This document shows positions 8,334 to 16,785 of a DNA stretch of 30,559 nucleotides, piece after piece. The DNA lies in the NCBI GenBank assembly GCA_047974765.1, contig JBKECP010000050.1:1-30559 (forward strand). The letters run 5' to 3'. A model generated the notes under the pieces. The model was not told where the DNA came from, made no database searches, and saw only the letters and a list, made by a program, of their open reading frames with translations. Within the stretch, counting starts at the first letter, position 1. Each line of letters opens with the position of its first letter. This DNA is from JBKECP01 sp047974765. GTDB lineage: Bacteria > Pseudomonadota > Gammaproteobacteria > Pseudomonadales > Halieaceae. Both the position numbers and the translations under genes were made by a program.

Positions 8334-10316
8334 ATGGCCAGAAAAAAACTCAGCCGATCCGATGCAATAGAGCTGCTTTACAACATAGATATTTCCGATG
8401 AAGAGCTCGCACATCTGGTCTGTGTCGATGAGCAGCTTTCAGGTGCCTGTGCACCTGTGCTCACATTCAACCCTGCGACAGTTGTGGATGAGGGTGATGA
8501 GGCAGACATTGCCCTTGGTTTTCTTAATCGTATCAGCCGGTGGCGGCGAAATAGCCGTTATCGACGTCAAATACGCAAGTGGAAGGGGGTCAGGGTCGTT
8601 TCTGAAGGTGATTCCTGGTTTCAGTATCCACTGTTACTGAAGGATGTTGTCGATCATCTGTGTGATCCTGAGTGTTATCAATACGCTGTTTACAGTCTGG
8701 GTTCAGCCGGTGATTTATTGGCGGATATTTATCGGCAGGATGAAATATCACAGGCGTTGGAGCAGGAAAATCCCCATGTTCTACTGCTATCAGGGGGTGG
8801 CAATGATATGGTCAGTGATGGCCGGATAGCAAAACTGGTTGACGTATCAGCCGGTAAGCCTTCAGATCCACAAAGTTATCTGGGCCATCAATTTGAGCAG
8901 TTTCTCGATGACATACAGGGTTGTTATCGAAAACTTTATGAGCGCTACCTGGTCAGCTATCCCCATTTGAAAATAATCAGCCATGGCTATGATCGGGCAA
9001 TCCCCAACGCAGGTAAATGGCTTGGTAAACCATTGGCCAAAGCGGGGATCAGGGAGCTGAAAATACAGAAGCTGATTGTGGGGGCAATGATAGACCGCTT
9101 CAATGAAGCCATGATGGTTTTGCAGAATGAATTTTGTGGTTCGGTATTTCACGTCGACGCCAGAGGGGCCGTCAACCGGACTCACTGGCACGATGAATTG
9201 CACCCGGACAATCAGGGTTATGCCAAAGTGGCAGCCAGGTTTGATCAGGTTATTCGCAATGCCCTGGCGCAGGAGCGGGTTTCAGCGGCCATTAAAACGG
9301 GCTTTAGTCATTCTGGACAGAAAAAGGCTGACGATGTAGCTACTATTGCTAATGTGTGCCAGGTGGAAGAAAAAGATTTTGAGCAGTTGGTCTATGCTCG
9401 CGCAGTCAAGGTGCTTGGTGACTCTGTTGCCATGCCCGGCTCGCACAGCGAACGCAAAAAACTTGAACAACGAATTGATCAGCACTTTGAAAAAATTCAC
9501 CGGGATACGGATTTTCTACCTTATCGTTTTTTGGAACAGGGCGTTGAACGTGCACAAGCCGTCTGCCGTATTGTTACCGATACCGGTTTTGGCTCTGGTT
9601 TTATGGTTGTCAGCCGCAAGTTCATTATGACAAATCATCATGTATTGCCCAGTGAGGCTGTTGCACGCGAGGCAACAGCACAGTTTGATTACGATCAGGA
9701 TCAACAGGAATATCCGGTAAGGCTGGCGCCAGAGCATTTCTTTTTCAACCATCGTGATCTTGACTATGCCATCTGTGCGTTGGCAGATCACGCCTTGCCG
9801 GACAGTATTCGGCCTATTCCTCTGCGGCTGCGCTCAGCGCAGGTCACCCGTGGTGAGCGGGTCAATATCGTTCAGCATCCCCAGGGGCGGCGCAAGGAGG
9901 TGTCGCTTCACGACAACAAGGTCAGCTATGTGTACGACAAGGTGATTCAATATCGTGCCGATACTGAGCCGGGTTCCTCTGGCTCACCCGTGTTTAACAA
10001 TGAGTGGCAGTTGGTGGCATTACACCACAAAGGCTGGCTGGACCCTGAAGGTGGTGCAATCAATCAGGGGGTCCGTATGTCGGCTATCGTTGACAGCCTT
10101 AATGCCAGTACCGAAGCCCTGCCCGCAATTTTTATGGAAATATTCAGACAGAATTCTGCTGCCGATACGGATGCCGATACAGTTGATCGTGTTGCTGTAG
10201 CTGATATTGCCGGCAGGCGACCTCGGCATATTTTGCCTGCTGCTATTGACAGTGATGAAGGTATAAACCTGTTTATTCAGGGTAAAGTGTCAAAGATTAC
10301 TATTACCGTTACTTGA
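8334..10316 (+). CDS. intracellular SGNH/GDSL hydrolase - trypsin-like serine protease fusion
   Basis: The 660-aa protein has a charged N-terminus (MARKKLSRSD) and no signal peptide, so it should be cytoplasmic. Residues about 85-310 are an SGNH hydrolase: block I EGDSWF with Ser94, block III GGGND with Asn157, and block V HDELH with Asp287 and His290. About 330-405 is a helical linker. About 406-590 is a chymotrypsin-fold protease: GFGSGF, TNHHV with His436, DLDYAI with Asp477, and PGSSGSP with Ser549. Both catalytic sets look complete. A tail (about 600-660) ends in GKVSKITITVT. CAGGG precedes the ATG by about ten bases, and the gene has its own 208-base upstream spacer. Trypsin domains with adjacent helical modules are known effectors in bacterial conflict systems. 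The substrate is unknown and this exact fusion is not one I can name. Confidence 0.88.
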   Translation: MARKKLSRSDAIELLYNIDISDEELAHLVCVDEQLSGACAPVLTFNPATVVDEGDEADIALGFLNRISRWRRNSRYRRQIRKWKGVRVVSEGDSWFQYPLLLKDVVDHLCDPECYQYAVYSLGSAGDLLADIYRQDEISQALEQENPHVLLLSGGGNDMVSDGRIAKLVDVSAGKPSDPQSYLGHQFEQFLDDIQGCYRKLYERYLVSYPHLKIISHGYDRAIPNAGKWLGKPLAKAGIRELKIQKLIVGAMIDRFNEAMMVLQNEFCGSVFHVDARGAVNRTHWHDELHPDNQGYAKVAARFDQVIRNALAQERVSAAIKTGFSHSGQKKADDVATIANVCQVEEKDFEQLVYARAVKVLGDSVAMPGSHSERKKLEQRIDQHFEKIHRDTDFLPYRFLEQGVERAQAVCRIVTDTGFGSGFMVVSRKFIMTNHHVLPSEAVAREATAQFDYDQDQQEYPVRLAPEHFFFNHRDLDYAICALADHALPDSIRPIPLRLRSAQVTRGERVNIVQHPQGRRKEVSLHDNKVSYVYDKVIQYRADTEPGSSGSPVFNNEWQLVALHHKGWLDPEGGAINQGVRMSAIVDSLNASTEALPAIFMEIFRQNSAADTDADTVDRVAVADIAGRRPRHILPAAIDSDEGINLFIQGKVSKITITVT

Positions 10317-10449
10317 GTGGCATTCGTTAGTTGTAGCAGAGCTTTATTGTTTTTCACTGTTTGTCGATCACACCGGTTGATGCTGCTTGCGATTCCTCCG
10401 GGCACTCGCTAGGCTTAGGCGTTTTGTCATCAGGCAGGGTGAATTGACA

Positions 10450-11295
10450 ATGAAATTTGAGGGCACACAACGATACGTTGCAACCGGGGATCTGCGCATG
10501 GCGGTTAACGCCGCTGTTACATTGCAGCGCCCCTTACTGATCAAGGGTGAGCCGGGCACCGGCAAGACCATGCTGGCTGAAGAGGTGGCTGCTGGTTTGG
10601 GCTTGCGCCTGATCCAGTGGCATATCAAGTCCACTACCAAGGCTCAGCAGGGTCTGTATGAGTACGATGCGGTATCGCGCCTGCGGGATTCCCAGCTCGG
10701 TGATGATCGTGTACATGACATTGCCAACTACATCAAAAAGGGCAAGCTGTGGGAAGCTTTTGAGTCTGATGAACAGGTGGTGTTACTGATTGACGAAGTC
10801 GACAAGGCTGATATCGAATTTCCCAATGACCTGCTCGTCGAGCTGGATAAGATGGAATTTTTTGTCTACGAGACCAGTGATACCATCAAGGCCAGGCACC
10901 GCCCGATCATTATCATTACCTCCAATAATGAGAAAGAATTGCCGGATGCTTTTTTGCGCCGCTGCTTTTTCCACTTTATCAATTTTCCCGACCGGGACAC
11001 CATGCGCGAGATTGTGAATGTGCACTATCCCGATATTGCCCAGTCGCTGGTGCAGGATGCGATGGAGGTTTTTTTCGATGTGCGCGCCATTCCCGGCCTG
11101 AAGAAAAAACCTTCCACTTCTGAGCTGATTGACTGGCTCAAGCTATTGATGTCCGATGATATTCCCGATGAATTGTTCAAGGAGCGTGACCAGAGCAAGG
11201 CGATTCCGCCTCTGTATGGAGCGCTATTGAAAAACGAACAGGATGTACACCTGCTGGAGCGGTTGGCTTTTATGCATCGTCGTGAAAACCGTTAG
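10450..11295 (+). CDS. MoxR-family AAA+ ATPase
   Basis: The 281-aa protein is a compact AAA+ chaperone-like ATPase of the MoxR (AAA_5) class. Motifs: Walker A GEPGTGKT at 33-40, Walker B VLLIDEVD at 111-118, sensor 1 TSNN at 157-160, and arginines FLRRCFF at 169-174. The frame opens earlier (10387), but ATG 10450 begins the conserved MKFEGT sequence and is preferred. The next gene, a CoxE-like vWA protein, starts 9 bases downstream. MoxR/vWA pairs typically assemble metal centres or protein complexes, and this pair is widely conserved in proteobacteria. It is in the same orientation as the upstream protease fusion, 133 bases away. Confidence 0.93.
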   Translation: MKFEGTQRYVATGDLRMAVNAAVTLQRPLLIKGEPGTGKTMLAEEVAAGLGLRLIQWHIKSTTKAQQGLYEYDAVSRLRDSQLGDDRVHDIANYIKKGKLWEAFESDEQVVLLIDEVDKADIEFPNDLLVELDKMEFFVYETSDTIKARHRPIIIITSNNEKELPDAFLRRCFFHFINFPDRDTMREIVNVHYPDIAQSLVQDAMEVFFDVRAIPGLKKKPSTSELIDWLKLLMSDDIPDELFKERDQSKAIPPLYGALLKNEQDVHLLERLAFMHRRENR

Positions 11296-11304
11296 GACAG
11301 ATTC

Positions 11305-12480
11305 ATGCTGATCAACTTTTTCCACGGTCTGCGTGATGCGGGAGTGCCGGTCACCACACGGGAGCTGCTCGATTTGATCGAGGGTCTGTGCCAGCACATT
11401 ACCTTTGCTGATATGGATGGTTTTTACTACTTCAGCCGCACCTGCATGGTTAAGGATGAAAAGTACTTTGACCGCTTTGACAAGGCTTTTGGCCTGCACT
11501 TTCGTGATCTGGAGGGGCTGGACGATATTATCGAGACACTGATCCCGGATGATTGGCTGCGCAGTGAGTTTATGAAAAACCTGTCAGAGGCCGAGAAGGC
11601 AAAAATTGAATCGCTGGGTGGTCTGGAAAAACTGATTGAGGAATTCAAAAAACGCTTAGAGGAGCAGAAGGAGCGACATGCCGGTGGCAACAAATGGATC
11701 GGCACTGGTGGTACTTCACCCTTTGGACAGCAGGGTTATCATCCCGAAGGTATCCGTATTGGCCCCAATGGGGGCAATCGCAAGGCGGTCAAAGTCTGGG
11801 ATCGCCGGGATTTTAAAAATCTTGATGACAATGTGGAATTGGGTACCCGCAATATCAAAATGGCCCTGCGCCGCCTGCGCAAGTTTGCCCGCACCGGTGC
11901 CGCTGAAGAACTCGACCTCGATGACACCATCCACAGCACTGCCCGCAATGCGGGCCTGCTGGATATCAAAATGGTGCCTGAACGTCACAATGCGGTAAAA
12001 GTGCTGATTTTTTTCGATGTCGGTGGCTCTATGGACCCCCATGTGCGTGTCTGTGAAGAGTTATTTTCAGCCACGCGCAGTGAATTCAAGCATATGGAAT
12101 ACTTTTACTTCCACAACTTTATTTATGAGAGTGTTTGGCGCAACAATATCCGCCGTCACAATGAGCGCACATCCTTGCTGGATGTGATGCATAAATACAG
12201 CCACGACTACAAAGTGATTTTTGTGGGTGATGCAGCCATGTCACCTTATGAAATTGCCCAGGCCGGTGGCTCTGTCGAACACTGGAATGAAGAATCCGGT
12301 AAAATCTGGATGCAACGCATCAGGAAGGCTTATGAAAAAGTTGTCTGGATTAACCCGGTTCCTGAGCATGAGTGGCCCTATGCCCACTCTACCTCGATGG
12401 TCAATGAGCTGATGGAAGGGCATATGTATCCGCTGACTCTGAAAGGCCTGGAGGGGGCCATGTCTTGCTTGTCGAAGTAA
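11305..12480 (+). CDS. CoxE-like vWA domain protein, partner of the MoxR ATPase
   Basis: The 391-aa protein has a helical N-terminal half (about 1-125, strongly charged between 95 and 125) and a vWA domain from about residue 230. Its metal site is degenerate: D-V-G-G-S-M at 238-243 has Gly where the first Ser of D-x-S-x-S should be. DVGGS-type sites are, as I recall, usual in this CoxE-like subfamily and may still bind metal. There is no signal peptide, so it is cytoplasmic. It sits 9 bases after the MoxR gene, as expected for a chaperone pair in which the ATPase remodels a client recruited by the vWA protein. The client is unknown. Confidence 0.9.
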   Translation: MLINFFHGLRDAGVPVTTRELLDLIEGLCQHITFADMDGFYYFSRTCMVKDEKYFDRFDKAFGLHFRDLEGLDDIIETLIPDDWLRSEFMKNLSEAEKAKIESLGGLEKLIEEFKKRLEEQKERHAGGNKWIGTGGTSPFGQQGYHPEGIRIGPNGGNRKAVKVWDRRDFKNLDDNVELGTRNIKMALRRLRKFARTGAAEELDLDDTIHSTARNAGLLDIKMVPERHNAVKVLIFFDVGGSMDPHVRVCEELFSATRSEFKHMEYFYFHNFIYESVWRNNIRRHNERTSLLDVMHKYSHDYKVIFVGDAAMSPYEIAQAGGSVEHWNEESGKIWMQRIRKAYEKVVWINPVPEHEWPYAHSTSMVNELMEGHMYPLTLKGLEGAMSCLSK

Positions 12481-12629
12481 ATCATAACGAAGTCCCTGTC
12501 CCTGTTTATAGCCGTTACCTCACGGGAGCTGTGAATAATCTGCCGGGTGAGATTGCCATGTGGGCTTGTATGATGGGGCAAAGATGATGAATAACCGTAC
12601 CAATAAAGAACAATAGGGGAGAGCTGACC

Positions 12630-13562
12630 TTGACGGGAACGGGTTACGACATTATCGGTGATATCCACGGTCATGGCAGCGCACTGATTGCGCTACTGGA
12701 GTATCTGGGGTACAGGCACTCTGCCACTGGATTTCAGCATGCAACGCGCCAGGTTATCTTTCTTGGCGATTTTATTGATCGTGGCGAAGATTTGAAAGAG
12801 CACCGTCTGGTACTGGATACGGTAATGCCAATGGTCAGAAATGGTCATGCACTGGCGGTCATGGGTAATCATGAATTTAATGCTCTGGCTTTTCATACCG
12901 AAGTTGAAGGTCGGCCCCTGCGCTCTCACACTGACAAAAATGTAAATCAGCATCGTGCTTTCCTCAATGAATATCAACATGACCCTGTTGCCAGGGCTGA
13001 GGTGCTGAATTTTTTTTATGAACTGCCTCTGTGGCTGGAAGTGGACGGGCTGCGTGCAATTCATGCCTGTTGGCATACAAAACATGTTGAAATTGCCGGT
13101 CAGTGGCTTGAGGGCGCAAGGTTGACACCACAGTTATTGCCGATGGCAGCAACAAAAGGCACGGTGTTATTTGACAGTATCGAGGTATTACTGAAGGGTT
13201 TTGAAGTCAAGTTGCCAGATGGCATTGATTTTCCGGACAAGGACGGGCATCTGCGCAATGCGGTTCGTATACGGTGGTGGGAGCGCAGCGCCAGAACGCT
13301 CGGCGAAGTGGTGCAGCCACCGACAACAAATATTGCACATGCGGCGCTGTTGCCAATACCTGAAGAAGTGCCCCTCTATGCTGTGGATGCACCTCCCTGT
13401 TTTATTGGCCACTACTGGCTAAAGGGTAAACCGGCAGTGTGTGCATCCAATGTGGCTTGCCTTGACTACTCAGTAGCCAAAGCGGGTCAACTGGTAGCTT
13501 ATCGCTGGAGTGGTGAACAAGTGCTGGTGAATGAACATTTTACTTATGTAAAAAAGCAGTAA
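12630..13562 (+). CDS. PPP-type metallophosphatase
   Basis: The 310-aa protein has the calcineurin-like metallophosphoesterase signature: GDIHGHG at 10-16 (metal ligands D11, H13), GDFIDRG at 46-52, and GNHE at 79-82. Later histidines (HACWH around 145-149 and GHYW around 263-266) complete a two-metal site. This is the bacterial PPP branch that includes protein phosphatases and diadenosine polyphosphate hydrolases, and the substrate cannot be told. No ATG lies before the first motif. The start is TTG 12630, preceded by a strong AGGGGAGAG at 12615-12623. It follows the MoxR/vWA pair after a 149-base gap in the same direction and ends 9 bases from the convergent methyltransferase gene. Confidence 0.9.
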   Translation: MTGTGYDIIGDIHGHGSALIALLEYLGYRHSATGFQHATRQVIFLGDFIDRGEDLKEHRLVLDTVMPMVRNGHALAVMGNHEFNALAFHTEVEGRPLRSHTDKNVNQHRAFLNEYQHDPVARAEVLNFFYELPLWLEVDGLRAIHACWHTKHVEIAGQWLEGARLTPQLLPMAATKGTVLFDSIEVLLKGFEVKLPDGIDFPDKDGHLRNAVRIRWWERSARTLGEVVQPPTTNIAHAALLPIPEEVPLYAVDAPPCFIGHYWLKGKPAVCASNVACLDYSVAKAGQLVAYRWSGEQVLVNEHFTYVKKQ

Positions 13563-13571
13563 AGAGTGAGG

Positions 13572-14369
13572 CTATGCCTGCCTGTTACCCAATTGGCCTG
13601 CAAAAGCGATCAGGCTGGCGGTGACGGCAACATTCAATGATTCCACACCGTTGCGCATGGGAATTGCCAGCCGGTGGTTGGCAATTTTACGCACCGCCTG
13701 TGATACACCCTCACTCTCATTGCCCAACACAAAAACACTACCGCTATTATGATCGGCGGTACTCATCGCATAATCAAACAGTGACTGCGAAGAGTCGGCA
13801 GCCAGTACACAGATAGCCATGCCCCTGTTGTGGCAGGCTGTTAATGCTTCTGGCAGCGATGTGCAAAATAGCAGCGGAGCGCGATATAAGGTGCCGGCAC
13901 TGGCCTTGATAACCAGCGGACCAAGGGCAGCATTGCCGCGACGGGCGTAGATAATGCCATCGATCGCACCCGCAGCGGCGGAGCGCAGAATCATGCCCAG
14001 ATTCTGGGGGTTGGTAATACCATCCAGTGCCAACAGGCGTGCCCGCAGCGGTAGCTGTGTGAGCCCATCCTCAACAGCGTGAAAGGCGGGGCAAAGTACA
14101 TCCACTGCCACACCCTGATCCTGGCGGCCATTGCGCGAAATACGGGCCAGGGCTTCCCGGCTGTGTTCCTGAAGAGGAATTTTGCGTGCCTCAGCCAGCT
14201 GACGGATTTCGCTGATGATGCCATCTTTACGATTACTGTTGGCCAGATGCAGCGCATGGCAGTCAAGTGAGTGGTTGTGCAGCACTTCCAGCACCGGCTT
14301 GCGACCGTAGATTGTCAGTACACGATCAAAAAATGCTCGCCGTGTACGGTATTTTGCTGAATCTTCCAT
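13572..14369 (-). CDS. TrmH/SpoU-family RNA 2'-O-methyltransferase (RlmB-like)
   Basis: The 265-aa protein has the SPOUT (trefoil-knot) motifs: motif 1 NPQNLGMILRSA at 120-131, motif 2 FVLGNESEGVS around 213-223, and motif 3 IPMRNGVESLNVAVTASL at 236-253. An N-terminal RNA-binding subdomain begins with YGRKPVLEVL at 21-30, as in RlmB, which methylates G2251 of 23S rRNA using S-adenosylmethionine. It differs enough from E. coli RlmB that a tRNA or other rRNA target is possible. The frame is open to 14423. ATG 14369 is preferred because AGGAG lies 10 bases upstream and the extra residues are not family-like. Confidence 0.88.
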   Translation of the reverse strand: MEDSAKYRTRRAFFDRVLTIYGRKPVLEVLHNHSLDCHALHLANSNRKDGIISEIRQLAEARKIPLQEHSREALARISRNGRQDQGVAVDVLCPAFHAVEDGLTQLPLRARLLALDGITNPQNLGMILRSAAAGAIDGIIYARRGNAALGPLVIKASAGTLYRAPLLFCTSLPEALTACHNRGMAICVLAADSSQSLFDYAMSTADHNSGSVFVLGNESEGVSQAVRKIANHRLAIPMRNGVESLNVAVTASLIAFAGQLGNRQA

Positions 14370-14486
14370 TGACACTGTGCTCCTGACGGGCCTGATATTC
14401 GGGTGGAGTCTACCGCATTCCATAGATCTATCGACATTGATTGGTCACAATAGCGTGGTGTAAACCTGTAATGAAGACCATAGAAA

Positions 14487-14738
14487 GTGAATGAAAACAG
14501 TGTGCAACTTGAGTTGTTGGGTACGGCGGCCTGTCATCTTTGTGAGCAGGTGGAGGGGGCTTTATTGAACCTGCAACACAGCGGCCTGATTTTTGATTAT
14601 CGCAAGGTGGATATTAGTGAAGACGATAAACTGTTTGAACAGTATGCTCTGCTGATTCCTGTATTGCGCAATGCTGTTGGCAAAGAGCTGCGCTGGCCCT
14701 TTGGTGGTGATGAACTGCTTGCCTTTATACAGGGTTAG
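14487..14738 (+). CDS. glutaredoxin-like (DUF836) thiol protein
   Basis: This 83-aa thioredoxin-fold protein starts with a beta strand and then a C-x-x-C centre (GTAACHLCEQ, Cys16 and Cys19), followed by helix, strand (FDYRKVDIS), helix and the cis-Pro region IPVLRN. That is the small DUF836/glutaredoxin-like family, probably a cytoplasmic thiol-disulfide exchanger. The start appears to be GTG 14487; a second GTG at 14502 would also leave the fold intact, and neither has a strong ribosome-binding site. It is divergent from the methyltransferase gene, with 117 bases between them. Confidence 0.85.
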   Translation: MNENSVQLELLGTAACHLCEQVEGALLNLQHSGLIFDYRKVDISEDDKLFEQYALLIPVLRNAVGKELRWPFGGDELLAFIQG

Positions 14739-14835
14739 CCCGGACACACCCAATACCTGTCTGTAAAGGCTGTTGGAAATCAGTGTCTTGGCTTTATTTG
14801 TTAATAATTTTACCCATATCGCAGTAGCGATTACG

Positions 14836-16611
14836 TTATCCCTGTAAAGGCCATCCTGCAATCAATACCAGCAAAGTGGTGGCGCCGACCAGCAGATTCA
14901 TTGGCAGGCCGACTTTCAGAAAATCACTGAAGCGATAGCCGCCGGGCCCGTAAACCATCAGATTGGTTTGATAGCCAATGGGTGTGGCAAAGCTGGCAGA
15001 GGCAGCCATCATGATCGCAAAGATAAAAGGCTCCTGGTTCAGGGCGGATTTTTCCGTAATATCCAGAACAATGGGTAGCATAATCAGTGCGGCTGCATTG
15101 TTGGTGATGATTTCTGTCAGTAAAGCTACGGCGGCGTAACACAGTATCAGCAATAACACCGGATCGTGGTTGCTAAAGCCAATAATTCCTTCGGCAAGAA
15201 AACTGGCCACGCCGGTTTTTTGCAGTGCCAAACCTAAAGCAAAAGAAGCGGCAATTGTCAAAATTACTGTTAAATCCAGACTTTTTTCAGCCTGACTGAC
15301 AGAGCAACAAGCGCTTATTATCATCAATCCGGCGCCGGTAAGTGCGGCATTTAACATGCTGGTCAAGCCAAAGCCTGCACAGATAACGACAGCTAACAGG
15401 ATGCCCCAGGCCAGGTAGGCTTTTTCATGCCGTGGAGGGGCTTCTTCCAGTTCACTGATCAGCAGAAAATCCTTATTATAGCGCTGCCGGCTGACAAAGG
15501 CCGGTCGGGCTTCGAGCAATAAAATATCGCCGGTTTCCAGAATAATGGTGCCAAGATTGCCCTTCACCCGTTCGCCATTGCGGGCTACAGCCAATACAAC
15601 GGCGCCATAGCGGTCACGGAACCGGGCGTCTCTTATTGCCTCGCCAACTGCGCTGCAATGGGGTGATACCACAGCTTCCACCAGACGGCGTTCGGAACGT
15701 TTTTTATCAAAGGGCAGGGTGTCTTTAGCGTTGTCTGACGCAACAATGCCGTTAATGCGCAGTAAATCAGAAATTGCCTGTGTATCACCGGCAAAAATCA
15801 GCCGGTCACCGCCTTGCAGTCGCTCCTGGGAGGGTACCGCTGTAAGCAGGGTGTCACCGCGTTCAATTTCCACCAGATAGATGCGCTGTAAATGCCGCAA
15901 ACCAGCCTCAACAATGGATTTACCGACCAGCGGGCCGTCGCGGGCAACGGTGACCTCCAGGGTAAATTCACGCATATCCCCAAAAGCCTTATTATTGCTG
16001 CGCTCAGGCAACAGCCTGGGCAGTACCAGCCAGATAAACAGCGAACCGACAATGGCAACAGGCAGACCAACAGCTGTAATTGAAAACAGTGAAAAGCCAT
16101 CCTGCCCTGTTAATGTTTTGTATTGGCCATTAATAATCAGATTGGTACTGGTGCCGATCAATGTGAGTGTGCCGCCGAGAATGGCCATATAGCTGAGCGG
16201 AATCATCAGTTTTGACGGTGAGATATTAATACGGCGGCACCAGGTATTGATAGCTGGAATCATGGTTGCCACAACGGGCGTATTGTTCAGAAATGCGCTT
16301 AATATGACCACCGGGGCAAACATTCTGGTCAACGCTCCGCGAATGGAATCCGGCCTGCCGAGCACGCGATTGACGATTAAATCCACCCCGCCGGAGGCGT
16401 GAATACCCGCTGCCACTACAAACATGGCGGCAACAGTGACCAGGCCTTCATTGCTGAACCCTGCCAGTGCTTCTGTCGGCGATAAAATACCCAGCAGTGC
16501 GATGAGGGTCAGTACACCCATCATAACCAGATGAGGGCCAATCTGGCTGAGAGACAATAACAATAACGCTGCCACTGTCATGACCAATGTCAGCCAACCT
16601 TGCCATTCCAT
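14836..16611 (-). CDS. SLC13/DASS-family transporter with two RCK_C (TrkA-C) domains
   Basis: The 591-aa inner-membrane protein has two halves of transmembrane helices (about 5-200 and 395-590). They flank a soluble insert of about 200 residues with two TrkA-C-like domains (MREFTLEVTVARDGPLVGK and AVVSPHCSAVGEAIRD begin them). The paired signatures of the transport fold are visible as FLNNTPVVA near 110 and TNNAAALIMLP near 500, with the GTSTN and GYQTN motifs that build the substrate and sodium site. Homologues are annotated as sodium-coupled carboxylate or sulfate carriers, and the substrate is not predictable here. The start codon gives a hydrophobic first helix without a strong ribosome-binding site. 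Confidence 0.92.
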   Translation of the reverse strand: MEWQGWLTLVMTVAALLLLSLSQIGPHLVMMGVLTLIALLGILSPTEALAGFSNEGLVTVAAMFVVAAGIHASGGVDLIVNRVLGRPDSIRGALTRMFAPVVILSAFLNNTPVVATMIPAINTWCRRINISPSKLMIPLSYMAILGGTLTLIGTSTNLIINGQYKTLTGQDGFSLFSITAVGLPVAIVGSLFIWLVLPRLLPERSNNKAFGDMREFTLEVTVARDGPLVGKSIVEAGLRHLQRIYLVEIERGDTLLTAVPSQERLQGGDRLIFAGDTQAISDLLRINGIVASDNAKDTLPFDKKRSERRLVEAVVSPHCSAVGEAIRDARFRDRYGAVVLAVARNGERVKGNLGTIILETGDILLLEARPAFVSRQRYNKDFLLISELEEAPPRHEKAYLAWGILLAVVICAGFGLTSMLNAALTGAGLMIISACCSVSQAEKSLDLTVILTIAASFALGLALQKTGVASFLAEGIIGFSNHDPVLLLILCYAAVALLTEIITNNAAALIMLPIVLDITEKSALNQEPFIFAIMMAASASFATPIGYQTNLMVYGPGGYRFSDFLKVGLPMNLLVGATTLLVLIAGWPLQG

Positions 16612-16785
16612 ATTTCAGACTTGTTTGATGTGTAAAGCGGCGACTATAGCCTTAACTTCTTAAAGCAATAAATAATATTTTTGTAGTTTTATATATCAAT
16701 TTGGAATAAATCTGCGTGCTGTGATGTCAACAGATTTAATGGCCGTTCGGGGTGAAAAGGCAATCTGGATGGTTTGAGCATCAGC

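Noticed and set aside
10450..12480. Calling the MoxR/vWA pair a defence system by itself
   Set aside because: The pair resembles a widely conserved proteobacterial version with a housekeeping distribution; only the neighbouring protease fusion raises the question.
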